Assembly (NCBI RefSeq): GCF_051014445.1
Contig: NW_027488379.1
Coordinates: forward strand, 3,038,001-3,102,000
DNA: 64,000 nt
From: Colletes latitarsis
Taxonomy: Eukaryota; Arthropoda; Insecta; Hymenoptera; Colletidae
Reading direction: 5' to 3'
In this document: positions 51,349 through 62,148 of the stretch, piece after piece
How the letters are laid out: every line of letters begins with the position of its first letter
How positions within the stretch are numbered: position 1 is the stretch's first letter
Program-made: the position numbers and the translations under genes
Notes under the pieces: generated by a model
The model's database searches: none
Told to the model about the DNA's origin: nothing
Seen by the model: only the letters and a program-made list of their open reading frames with translations

Positions 51349-52359
51349 GTCTGGTATTTGCAATCATCTGGCTCATACTTTCGCGTTTTTCGCATACTTG
51401 TTGGCCAGATCCGGGGTTTTTTCTGGTTTGGATCCCGTAGTAATGTGGTTCCACACCGAAACAGTCAATTAAACCTGGTTGCGATTAATATTTTAGGGGA
51501 TAACGCCGGTCACGTCTCGGTTAGGTCTGGGAGTTTCCCTCATCTGGCTCGTACTTTCGCGTTTTTCGCATTCTTGTTGGCCCGATCCTGGGATTTTTCT
51601 GGTTTGGATCACGTTGTAATGTGTTACAACACAGAAACAGTCACTAAAAGCATGTTCCGATTCGTATTCTAGAGGATAACGCCGGTTACGTCTCGGTTAG
51701 GTCTGGGATTTTCCCTCATCAGGGTCGTACTTTCGCATGTTCCGCATTCTTGTTGGCCCGATCCTGGGCCTTTTCTGGTTTGGATCACGTTGTAATGTGA
51801 TACCACACTGAAACAGTCATTAAAAGCATGTTCTGATGCGTATTTTTGAGGATAACGCTGGTTATGTCAGGGTTAGTTCTGGTATTTGCAATCATATGGC
51901 TCATAAATTCGCGTTTTTCGCATACTTGTTGGCCAGATCCTGGGCTTTTTCAGGTTTGGATCTCGTAGTAATGTGGTACCACACCGAAACAGTCAATTAA
52001 ACTGGTTGCGATTCATATTTTAGAGGATAACGCCGGTTATGTCTCGGGTAGGTCTGGGATTTGTCCTCATCTGGCTCGTACTTTCGCACGTTTCGCATAC
52101 TTGTTGGCCAGATCCTGGGCTTTTTCTGGTTTGGATCACGTAGTAATGTGGTACCACACTGTCAATAAAAGCTGGTTCAGCTTAGTATTTTAGAGGATAA
52201 CGCTGGTTATGCCTGGGGTAGTTCTGGTATTTGCAATCATCTGGCTCATACTTTCGCGTTTTTCGCATACTTGTTGGCCAGATCTTGGGTTTTTTCTGGT
52301 TTGGATCCCGTAGTAATGTGGTTCCACACCGAAACAGTCAATTAAACCTGGTTGCGATT

Positions 52360-53254
52360 AATATTTTAGGGGATAACGCCGGTTACGTCTTGGTTAGGTC
52401 TGGGATTTTCCCTCATCTGGCTCGTAGTTTCGCGTTTTTCGCATTCTTCTTGGCCCGATCCTGGGATTTTTCTGGTTCGGATCACGTAGTAACGTGTTAC
52501 AACACTGAAACAGTCATTAAAAGCATGTTCCGATTCGTATTCTGGAGGATAACGCTGGTTATGTCAGGGTTAGTTCTGGAATTTGCAATCATCTGGCTCA
52601 TACTTTCGCATTTTTCGCATACTTGTTGGCCAGATCCTGGCCTTTTTCTGGTTTGGATCACGTAGTAATGCGGTACCACACCGAAACGGTCAATTAAACC
52701 TGGTTGCGATTAATATTTTAGAGGATAACGCCGGTTATGTCTCGGTTTGGTCTGGGATTTGCCCTCAACTGGCTCGTACTTGCGCATTTTGCGCATACTT
52801 GTTGGCGAGATCCTGGCCTTTTTCTGGTCTGGATCACGTAGTAATGCAGTACCACACCGAAACAGTCAATTAAACCTGGTTGCGATTAATATTTTAGAGG
52901 ATATCGCTGGTTATGTCTGGGTTAGTTCTGGTATTTGCAATCATCTGGCTCATACTTTCGCAATTTTCGCATACTTGTTGGCCAGATCCTGGCCTCTTTC
53001 TGGTTTGGATCATCGTAGCAGTGCGGTACCACACCGAAACAGTCAATTACACCTGGTTGCGATTAATATTTTACGGGATAACGCCGGTTACGTCTCGGTT
53101 AGGTCTGGGATTTTCCCTCATCAGGCTCGTACTTTCGCATTTTTCGCATTCTTGTTGGCCCGATCCTGGGCTTTTTCTGGTTTGGATCACGTTGTAATGT
53201 GGTACCACACTGAAACAGTCATTAAAAGCATGTTCCGATGCGTATTTTAGAGGA
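52360..53254. repeat. HOR core copy 3
   Basis: Offset of 6,478 bp from copy 1, with the same private states (CTTCTTGGCCCG, TTGGCGAGATCC). Single differences include GATAACGCC for GATAGCGCC near 46249/52727 and TTTTACGGG for TTTTAGGGG. Confidence 0.9.
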
Positions 53255-54131
53255 TAACGCTGGTTATGTCTCGGGTAGGTCTGGGATTTGTCCTCATCTG
53301 GCTCGTACTTTCGCGTTTTTCGCATACTTGTTGGCCAGATCCTTGCCTTTTTCTGGCTTGGACCACGTAGTAATGTGGTACCACACCGAAACAGTCAATT
53401 AAACCTGTTTGCGAATAATATTTTAGAGGATAACGCCGGTTATGTCTCGGTTAGGTCTGAGATTTGCCCTCATCTGGATCGTACTTTCGCATTTTTCGCA
53501 TACTTGTTGGCCAGACCCTGGGTCTTTTCTGGTTTGGATCCCGCAGTAATGTGGTTCCACAACGAAACAGTCAATTTAACCTGGTTGCGATTAATATTTT
53601 AGAGGATAACGCTGGTTATGCCTGGGTTAGTTCTGGTATTTGCAATCATCTGCCTCATACTTTCGCGTTTGTCGCATACTTGTTGGCCAGATCCTGGGTT
53701 TTTTCTGGTTTGGATCCCGTAGTAATGTGGTGCCACACTGAAACAGTCAATAAAAGCTGGTTTCGATTAGTATTTTAGGGGATAACGCTGGTTATGTCTG
53801 TGTTAGTTCTGGTATTTGCAATCATCTGGCTCATACTTTCGCGTTTTTCGCATACTTGTTGACCAGATCCTGGGTTTTTTCTGTTGCGGATCCCGTAGTA
53901 ATGAGGTTCCACACCGAACCAGTCAATTAAACTGGTTGCGATTAATATTTTAGAGGATAACGCCGGTTATGTCTCGGGTAGGTCTGGGATTTGTCCTTAT
54001 CTGGCTCGTACTTTCGCGTTTTTCGCATACTTGTTGGCCACATCCTGGCCTTCTTCTGGCTTGGACCACGTAGTAAAGTGGTACCACACTGAAACAGTCA
54101 ATTAAACCTGGTTGCGATTTATATTTTACAG

Positions 54132-54685
54132 GATAACGCTGGTTATGTCTCGGGTAGGTCTGGGATTTGTCCTTATCTGGCTCGTACTTTCGCGTTTTTC
54201 GCATACTTGTTGGCCAGATCCTGGCCTTTTTCTGGTTTGGATCACGTAGTAATGTGGTACCACACTGAAACAGTCAATTAACCCTCGTTCAGATTAGTAT
54301 TTTAGAGGATAGCGCTGGTTATGCCTGGGTTAGTTCTGGTATTTGCAATCATCTGCCTCATACTTTCGCGTTTGTCGCATACTTGTTGGCCAGATCCTGG
54401 CCTTTTTCTGGTTTGGATCACGTAGTAATGTGGTACCACACTGAAACAGTCAATTGAAGCTGGTTCCGATTTGTATTTTAGAGGATATCGCTGGTTATGT
54501 CTGGGATAGTTCTGGTATTTGCAATCATCTGCCTCGTACTTTCGCATTTTTCGCATTCTTGGTGACCAGATCCTGGCCTTTTTCTGGTTTGGATCACGTA
54601 GTAATACGCCACAACACCGAAACAGTCAATTAAACCTGGTTGCGATTTATATTTTAGAGGATAACGCTGGTTATGTCTCGGGTAG
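54132..54685. repeat. Segment matching 50795-51348
   Basis: Second copy with scattered point changes (GGTGACCAG for GGTGGCCAG, CAATTGAAGC for CAATAGAAGC). It ends where this copy reads GGGATTTGCCC and the first reads GGTATTTGCAA. Confidence 0.9.
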
Positions 54686-55181
54686 GTCTGGGATTTGCCC
54701 TCATCTGGCTCGTACTTTCGCATTTTTCGCATACTTGTTGGCCAGATCCTGGCCTTTTTCTGGCTTGGACCATGTAGGAATGTGGTACCACACCGAAACA
54801 GTCAATTAAACCTGGTTGCGAATAATATTTTAGTGGATAACGCTGGGTATGTCTGGGATAGTTCTGGTATTTGCAACCATCTGGCTCATATATTCGCATT
54901 TTTCGCATACTTGTTGGCCATATCCTGGGTTTTTTCTGGTTTGGATCACGTAGTAATGTGGTACCACACTGAAACGGTCAATAGATGCTGGTTCCGATTA
55001 GTATTTTAGAGGATAACGCTGGTTATGTCTAGGTTAGTTCTGGTATATGCTATCATCTGGCATATACTTTCGCGATGTCGCATACTTGTTGGCCAGATCC
55101 TGGGCTTTTTCTGGTTTGGATCGCGTAGTAATGTGGTACCCCACTGAAACAGTCAATTAAACCTGGTTGCGATTAATATTA

Positions 55182-55648
55182 TAGAGGATAACGCCGGTTA
55201 TGTCTCGGGTAGGTCTGAGATTTGCCCACATCTGGCTCGTACTTTCGCATTTTTCGCATCCTTGTTGGCCAGATCCTGGCCTCTTTCTGGTTTGGATCAC
55301 GTAGTAATGCGGTACAACACCGAAACAGTCAATTAAATCTGGTTGCGATAAATATTTTAGAGGATAAAGCCGGTAATGTCTCGGTTTGGTCTGGTATTTG
55401 TCCTCATCTGGCTCGTACTATCGCATTTTTCGCATACTTGTTGGCCAGGTCCTGGCCTTTTTCTGGCTTGGACCACGTAGTAATGTGGTACCACACCGAA
55501 ACAGTCAATTAAACCTGGTTGCGAATAATATTTTAGAGGATAACGCCGGTTATGTCTCGGTTAGGTCTGGGATTTGCCCTCATCTGGATCGTACTTTCGC
55601 ATTTTTCGCATACTTGTTGGCCAGATCCTGGGTTTTTTCTGGTTTGGA
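55182..55648. repeat. Segment matching 58967-59433
   Basis: Offset of 3,785 bp over about 467 bp. Tags are AATATTATAGAGG, GGTCTGAGATTTGCCCACATC, GATAAAGCCGGTAATG, CTCGTACTATCGC and GGCCAGGTCCTGGCC. The offset is about 21.5 monomers rather than a whole number because a truncated 97-bp monomer at 56595 and other short units lie between the copies. Confidence 0.9.
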
Positions 55649-55702
55649 TCCCGTAGTAATGTGGTTCCACACCGAAACAGTCAATTAAACCTGGTTGCGA
55701 TT

Positions 55703-56596
55703 AATATTTTAGGGGATAACGCCGGTTACGTCACGGTTAGGTCTGGGATTTGCCCTCATCTGGCTCGTACTTTCGCGTTTTTCGCATTCTTGTTGGCCCG
55801 ATCCTGGGATTTTTCTGGTTTGGATCACGTAGTAATGTGTTACAACACTGAAACAGTCATTAAAACCATGTTCCGATTCGTATTCTAGAGGATAACGCTG
55901 GATATGTCAGGGTTAGTTCTGGAATTTGCAATCATCTGGCTCATACTTTCGCATTTTTCGCATACTTGTTGGCCAGATTCTGGCCTTTTTCTGGTTTGGA
56001 TCACGTAGTAATGCGGTACCACACCGAAACAGTCAATTAAACCTGGTTGCGATTAATATTTTAGAGGATAACGCCGGTTATGTCTCGGTTTGGTCTGGGA
56101 TTTGCCCTCAACTGGCTCGTACTTTCGCATTTTGCGCATACTTGTACGCCAGATCCTGGCCTTTTTCTGGTCTGGATCACGTAGTAATGCAGTACCACAC
56201 CGAAACAGTCAATTAAACCTGGTTGCGATTAATATTTTAGAGGATATCGCTGGTTATGTCTGGGTTAGTTCTGGTATTTGCAATCATCTGGCTCATACTT
56301 TCACATTTTTCGCATACTTCTGGCCAGATCCTGGCCTCTTTCTGGTTTGGATCATCGTAGCAATGCGGTACCACACCGAAACAGTCAATTACACCTGGTT
56401 GCGATTAATATTTTAGGGGATAACGCCGGTTACGTCTCGGTTAGGTCTGCGATTTTCCCTCATCAGGCTCGTACTTTCGCATTTTTCGCATTCTTGTTGG
56501 CCCGATACTGGGCTTTTTCTGGTTTGGATCAGGTGGTAATGCGGTACCACACTGAAACAGTCATTAAAAGCATGTTCCGATGCGTATTTTAGAGGA
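55703..56596. repeat. HOR core copy 4
   Basis: Offset of 3,343 bp from copy 3, falling to 3,342 after a one-base loss near 56317 (CATACTTCTGGCC for CATACTTGTTGGCC). Shares TAAAACCATG, GATACTGGGC and GATCAGG with copy 2. The monomer directly after the core is truncated to 97 bp. Confidence 0.9.
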
Positions 56597-56691
56597 TAAC
56601 GCTGGTTATGTCTGGGTTAGTTCTGGTATTTGCAATCATGGTTCCACAACGAAACAGTCAATTTATCCTGGTTGCGATTAATATTTTAGAG
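56595..56691. repeat. Truncated 97-bp monomer
   Basis: GATAACGC occurs at 56595 and next at 56692, only 97 bp apart. The sequence runs from TTTGCAATCAT directly into GGTTCCACAACG, so the central 79 bp (CTGGCTC through GTAGTAATGTG) are absent. The join is near 56639. It is the only half-length unit I found in the window. A deletion after illegitimate or out-of-register recombination is inferred. Confidence 0.93.
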
Positions 56692-58282
56692 GATAACGCC
56701 GGTTATGTCTCGGATAGGTCTGGTATTTGCCCTCATCTGGCTCGTACTTTCGCATTTTTCGCATACTTGTTGGCCACATCCTGGCCTTCTTCTGGCTTGG
56801 ACCACGTAGTAAAGTGGTACCACACTGAAACAGTCAATTAAACCAGGTTCCGATTAATACTTTAGAGGATAACGCTGGTTATGCCTGGGTTAGTTCTGGT
56901 ATTTGCAATCATCTGCCTCATACTTTCGCGTTTGTCGCATACTTGAAGGCCAGATCCTGGGTTTTTTCTGTTTTGGATCCCGTTGTAATGAGGTTCCACA
57001 CTGAAACAGTCAATAAAAGCTGGTTCCGATTAGTATTTTAGGGGATAACGCTGGTTATGTCTGTGTTAGTTCTGGTATTTGAAATCATCTGGCTCATACT
57101 TTCGCGTTTTTCGCACACTTGTTGGCCAGACCCTTTTCTTGTTTGGATCACGTAGTAATGTGGTACCACACTGAAACAGTCAATAGAAGCTGGTTCCGAT
57201 AAGTATTTTAGAGGATAACGCTGGTTATGTCTGGGTTAGTTCTGGTATTTGCAATCATCTGGCTCATACTTTCGCGTTTTTCGCATACTTGTTGACCAGA
57301 TCCTGGGTTTTTTCTGTTGTGGATCCCGTAGTAATGAGGTTCCACACCGAAACAGTCAATTAAACTGGTTGCGATTAATATTTTAGAGGATAACGCCGGT
57401 TATGCCTCGGGTAGGTCTGGGATTTGTCCTTATCTGGCTCGTACTTTCGCGTTTTTCGCATACTTGTTGGCCAGATCCTGGCCTTCTTCTGGCTTGGACC
57501 ACGCAGTAAAGTGGAACCACACTGAAACAGTCAATTAAACCTGGTTGCGATTTATATTTTAGAGGATAACGCTGGTTATGTCTCGGGTAGGTCTGGGATT
57601 TGTCCTTATCTGGCTCGTACTTTCGCGTTTTTCGCATACTTGTTGGCCAGATCCTGGCCTTTTTCTGGTTTGGAACACGTAGTAATGTGGTACCACACTG
57701 AAACTGTCAATTAACCCTCGTTCAGATTAGTATTTTAGAGGATAGCGCTGGTTATGTCTGGGTGAGTTCTGGTATTTGCAATCATCTGGCTCGTACTTTC
57801 GCGTTTTTCGCATACTTGTTGGCCAGGTCCTGGCCTTTTTCTGGCTTGGACCATGTAGTAATGTGGTTCCACACCGAAACAGTCAATTAAACCTGGTTGC
57901 GATTAATATTTTACAGGATAACGCCGGTTATGTTTCGGTTAGGTCTGGTATTTGCCTTCAACTGGCTCGTACTCTTGCAGTTTTCGCATACTTGTTGGCC
58001 ACATACTGGCCTTCTTCTGGCTTGGACCACGTAGTGAAGTGGTACCACACTGAAACTGTCAACTAAACCTGGTTCCGATTAATACTTTAGAGGATAACGC
58101 CGGTTATGTTTCGGTTAGGTCTGGGATTTGTCCTCATCTGGCACGTACTTTCGCATGTTTCGAATAGTTTTTGGCCAGATCCTCGCCTTTTTCTGGCTTG
58201 GACCACGTAGAAATGTGGTACCACACTGAAACAGTCAATTTAACCTGGGTCCGATTAATATTTTAGAGGATAACGCCGGTTA

Positions 58283-58950
58283 TGTCTGGGTTAGGTCTGG
58301 TAATTGCCCTCATCTGGCTCATACCATCGCATTTTTCGCATACTTGTTGGCCATATCCTGGGTTTTTTCTGGTTTGGATCACGTAGTAATGTGGTACCAC
58401 ACCGAAACAGTCAATTAAACCTGGTTGCGATTAATATTTTAGAGGATAACGCCGGTTATGTCTCGGTTAGGTCTGGCATTTGTCCTCATCTGGCTCGTAC
58501 TTTCGCGTTATTCGCATACCTGTTGGCCAGATCCTGGCCTTTTTCTGATTTGGATCCCGTATTAATGAGGTTCCACACCGAAACAGTCAATTAAACTGGT
58601 TGCGATTAATATTTTAGAGGATAACGCCGGTTATGTCTCGGTTAGGTCTGGTAATTGCCCTCATCTGGCTCATACCATCGCATTTTTCGCATACTTGTTG
58701 GCCATATCCTGGGTTTTTTCTGGTTTGGATCACGTAGTAATGTGGTACCACACCGAAACAGTCAATTAAACCTGGTTGCGATTAATATTTTAGAGGATAA
58801 CGCCGGTTATGTCTCGGCTAGGTCTGGCATTTGTCCTCATCTGGCTCGTACTTTCGCGTTATTCGCATACCTGTTGGCCAGATCCTGGCCTTTTTCTGAT
58901 TTGGATCCCGTATTAATGAGGTTCCACACCGAAACAGTCAATTAAACCTG
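58283..58950. repeat. Two-monomer tandem duplication (351 bp)
   Basis: TAATTGCCCTCATC occurs at 58301 and 58652, a 351-bp step. Both copies share CATACCATCGC, GCCATATCC, TTCGCGTTATTCGC and CCGTATTAATGAGG. The step is one base short of two monomers because the first copy has TTAAACTGG where the usual form is TTAAACCTGG. Confidence 0.9.
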
Positions 58951-58966
58951 GTTGCGACTAATATTA

Positions 58967-59433
58967 TAGAGGATAACGCCGGTTATGTCTCGGGTAGGTC
59001 TGAGATTTGCCCACATCTGGCTCGTACTTTCGCATTTTTCGCATTCTTGTTGGCCAGATCCTGGCCTCTTTCTGGTTTGGATCACGTAGTAATGCGGTAC
59101 AACACCGAAACAGTCAATTAAATCTGGTTGCGATAAATATTTTAGAGGATAAAGCCGGTAATGTCTCGGTTTGGTCTGGTATTTGCCCTCATCTGGCTCG
59201 TACTATCGCATTTTTCGCATACTTGTTGGCCAGGTCCTGGCCTTTTTCTGGCTTGGACCACGTAGTAATGTGGTACCACACCGAAACAGTCAATTAAACC
59301 TGGTTGCGAATAATATTTTAGAGGACAACGCCGGTTATGTCTCGGTTAGGTCTGGGATTTGCCCTCATCTGGATCGTACTTTCGCATTTTTCGCATACTT
59401 GTTGGCCAGATCCTGGGTTTTTTCTGGTTTGGA
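58967..59433. repeat. Segment matching 55182-55648
   Basis: Second copy, lying at the right end of the HOR region. Private differences include CCGCAGTAATGTCG for CCGTAGTAATGTGG at its right edge. Confidence 0.9.
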
Positions 59434-61388
59434 TCCCGCAGTAATGTCGTTCCACAACGAAACAGTCAATTAAACCTGGTTGCGATTAATATTATAGAGG
59501 ATAACGCCGGTTAAGTCTCGGTTAGGTCTGGTATATTTGCCCTCATCTGGCTCGTACTTTCGCATTTTTCGCATACTCGTTGGCCACATCCTGGCCTTCT
59601 TCGGGCTTGGACCACGTAGTAAAGTGGTACCACACTGAAACAGTCAATTAAACCTGGTTCCGATTAATACTTTCGAGGATAACGCTGGTTATGCCTGGGT
59701 TAGTTCTGGTATTTGCAATCATCTGCCTCATACTTTCGCGTTTGTCGCATACTTGTTGGCCAAATCCTGGGTTTTTTCTGTTTTGGATCCCGTAGTAATG
59801 AGGTTCCACACCGAAACAGTCAATTAAACTGGTTGAGATTAATATTTTAGAGGATAACGCCGGGTATTTCTCGGGTAGGTCTGGGATTTGTCCTCATGTG
59901 GCTCGTTCTTTCGCGTTTTTCGCATACTTGTTGGCCAGATCCTGGCCTTTTTCTGGTTTGGATCACGTTGTAATGTTGTACCACACTGAAACAGTCAATA
60001 GAAGCTGGTTCCGATTAGTATTTTAGAGGATAACGCCGGTTATGTCTGGGTTAGTTCTGGTATTTGCAATCATCTGGCTCGTACTTTCGCGTTTTTCGCA
60101 TACTTGTTGGCCAGATCCTGGCCTCTTTCTGGTTTGGATCACGTAGTAATGCGGTACCACACCGAAACAGTCAATTAAATCTGGTTGCGATTAATATTTT
60201 ACAGGATAATGCCGGTAATGTCTCGGTTAGGTATGGTATTTGCCCTCATCTGGATCGTACTTTCGCATTTTTCGTATACTTGTTGGCCAGATCCTGGGTT
60301 TTTTCTGGTTCGGATCCTGCAGTAATGTGGTTCCACAACGAAACAGTCAATTAAACCTGGTTGCGATTAATATTTTAGCGGATAACGCCGGTTATGTCGG
60401 GGTTAGGTCTGGAGTTTGCCCTCATCTGGCTCGTACTTTCGCATGTTTCGCATACTTGTTAGCCAGATCCTGGCCTTTTTCTGGTTTGGATCACGTAGTA
60501 ATGTGGTGCCACACTGAAACAGTCAATAGAAGCTGGTTCCGATCAGTATTTTAGAGGATAACGCTGGTTATGTCTGAGTTAGTTCTGGTATTTGCAATCA
60601 TCTGGCTCATACATTCGCGTTTTTCGCATACTTGTTGGCCAGATCCTGGGCTTTTTCTGGTTTGGATCACGTAGTAATGTGGCACCACACTGAAACAGTC
60701 AATTAAAACCTGGTTGCGACTAATATTTTAGAGGATAACGCCGGCTATGTCTGGGTTAGGTCTGGGATTTTTGCCTCATGTGGCTCGTACTTTCGCGTTT
60801 CTCGCATTCTTGTTGGCCCGATCCTGGGATTCTTCTGGTTTGGATCTCGTAGTAATGTGTTAGCACACTGAAACAGTCATTAAAAGCATGTTCCGATTCG
60901 TATTTGAGAGGATAACGCAGGTTATATCAGGCATAGTTCTGGTATTTGCAATCATCTGGCTCATACTTTCGCATTTTTCGCATACTTGTTGGCCAGATCA
61001 TGGCCTTTTTCTGGTCTGGATCACGTAGTAATGCAGTACCACACCGAAACAGTCAATTAAACCTGGTTGATTAATATTTTAGAGGATAACGCCGGTTATG
61101 TCTCGGTTTGGTCTGGGATTTGCCCTCATCTGGTTCGTACTTTCGCATTTTGCGCATACTTGTTGGCCTGATCATGGCCTTTTTCTGGTATGGATCACGT
61201 AGTAGTGCAGTACCACACCGACACAGTCAATTAAACCTGGTTGCGATTAATATTTTAGAGGATAACGCTGGTTATGTCTGGGGTAGGTCTGGTATTTGCC
61301 CTCATCTGGCTCGTACTTTCGCATTTTTCGCATACTTGTTGGCCAGATCCTGGCCTTTTTGTGGTTTGGATCACGTAGTAATGCGTCA
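59434..61388. repeat. Mixed family B monomers
   Basis: Standard monomers. The first part (TTCCGATTAATACTTTCGAGG, GTTTGTCGC) resembles inter-core material at 45.5, 50.3 and 56.9 kb. One unit near 61070 lacks three bases (GGTTGATTAATATT). One near 60715 has an extra A (TTAAAACCTGG). No gene was found. Confidence 0.78.
61318..61333. other. Paired TTCGCAT words nine bases apart (example)
   Basis: TTCGCAT at 61318-61324 is repeated at 61327-61333. The pair is present in most family B monomers (variants TTCGCGT and TTCTCAT). In family A the second word is usually TTCACAT, and the first is sometimes TTCGCGT. It is a short internal direct repeat rather than a separate element. Confidence 0.8.
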
Positions 61389-62148
61389 CCACACCGAAAC
61401 AGTCAATTAAACCTGGTTGCGATTAATATTTTAGAGGATAACGCCGGTTATGTCTCGGTTAGGTCTGGGATTTGCCCTCATCTGGCTCGTACTTTCGCAT
61501 TTTTCGCATACTTGTTGGCCAGAGACTGGGCTTTTTCTGGTTTAGATCACGTAGTAATGCGTTACCACGCCGAAACAGTCAATTAAACCCGGTTGCGGTT
61601 AATATTTTAGAGGATAACGCCGGTTATGTCTCGGTTAGGTCTGGGATTTGCCCTCATCTGGCACGTACTTTCGCATTTTTCGCATATTTGTTGGCCAGAT
61701 CCTGGCCTTTCTCTGGTTTGCATCACGTAGTAATGCGGTACCACACCGAAACAGTCAATTAAACCTGGTTGCGATTAATATTTTAGAGGATAACGCCGGT
61801 TATGTCTCGGTTAGGTCTGGGATTTGCCCTCATCTGGCTCGTACTTTCGCATTTTTCGCATACTTGTTGGCCAGAGACTGGGCTTTTTCTGGTTTAGATC
61901 ACGTAGTAATGCGTTACCACGCCGAAACAGTCAATTAAACCCGGTTGCGGTTAATATTTTAGAGGATAACGCCGGTTATGTCTCGGTTAGGTCTGGGATT
62001 TGCCCTCATCTGGCACGTACTTTCGCATTTTTCGCATATTTGTTGGCCAGATCCTGGCCTTTCTCTGGTTTGCATCACGTAGTAATGCGGTACCACACCG
62101 AAACAGTCAATTAAACCTGGTTGCGATTAATATTTTAGAGGATAACGC
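61389..62148. repeat. Perfect two-monomer higher-order repeat, 352 bp x 2.16
   Basis: 61389-61740 and 61741-62092 match at exactly 352 bp, and the match continues to 62148. Shared private changes are CCAGAGACTGGGC, GGTTTAGATCACG, CCACGCCGAAAC, AACCCGGTTGCGG, CTGGCACGTAC, GCATATTTGTTGG and TTTGCATCACG. I saw no mismatch in the repeated part, so it is among the youngest events in the window. Confidence 0.95.

Larger units (their letters stand above)
5911..52163. repeat. 170-bp monomers lacking GAAACA, eight copies
   Basis: CACACTGTCAAT replaces CACACTGAAACAGTCAAT. ACACTGTC starts at 5911, 6784, 9593, 12228, 43743, 48129, 48474 and 52156. All share the linked states GGTTCCGCTTA (or GGTTCAGCTTA, or GCTTATTA) downstream and usually GGTTATGCCTGGGAT after that, so they derive from one deletion that was then spread. 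The six-base loss explains offsets such as 1,050 bp that are not whole multiples of 176. Confidence 0.92.
47560..57146. repeat. Monomers with six-base loss at CCAGACCCTTTTC, three copies
   Basis: CCAGACCCTTTTCTCGTTTGG or CCAGACCCTTTTCTTGTTTGG replaces CCAGACCCTGGCCCTTTTCTGG. Copies start at 47560, 50532 and 57126, one in each of HOR units 1, 2 and 4. Unit 3 has lost the monomer, near 53815. The mutation destroys the GGCCAG...CTGGCC inverted repeat. Confidence 0.9.
45740..59433. repeat. ~3.2-3.3-kb higher-order repeat (18-19 monomers), four copies of a core
   Basis: The same ordered set of variant monomers recurs at steps of 3,323, 3,155 and about 3,343 bp. Ordered tags in each unit are: TGTTACAACACTG with TCATTAAAA, GGAATTTGCAATC, TTTTGCGCATAC with TCTGGTCTGGATC, the +1 monomer GATCATCG (46530, 49853, 53008, 56350), TTACACCTGG, and GTTCCGATGCG. 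Between cores the units differ by gain or loss of single monomers and small deletions. The tandem copies are close to identical in the core. I find no fifth core after 59.4 kb. Confidence 0.92.
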
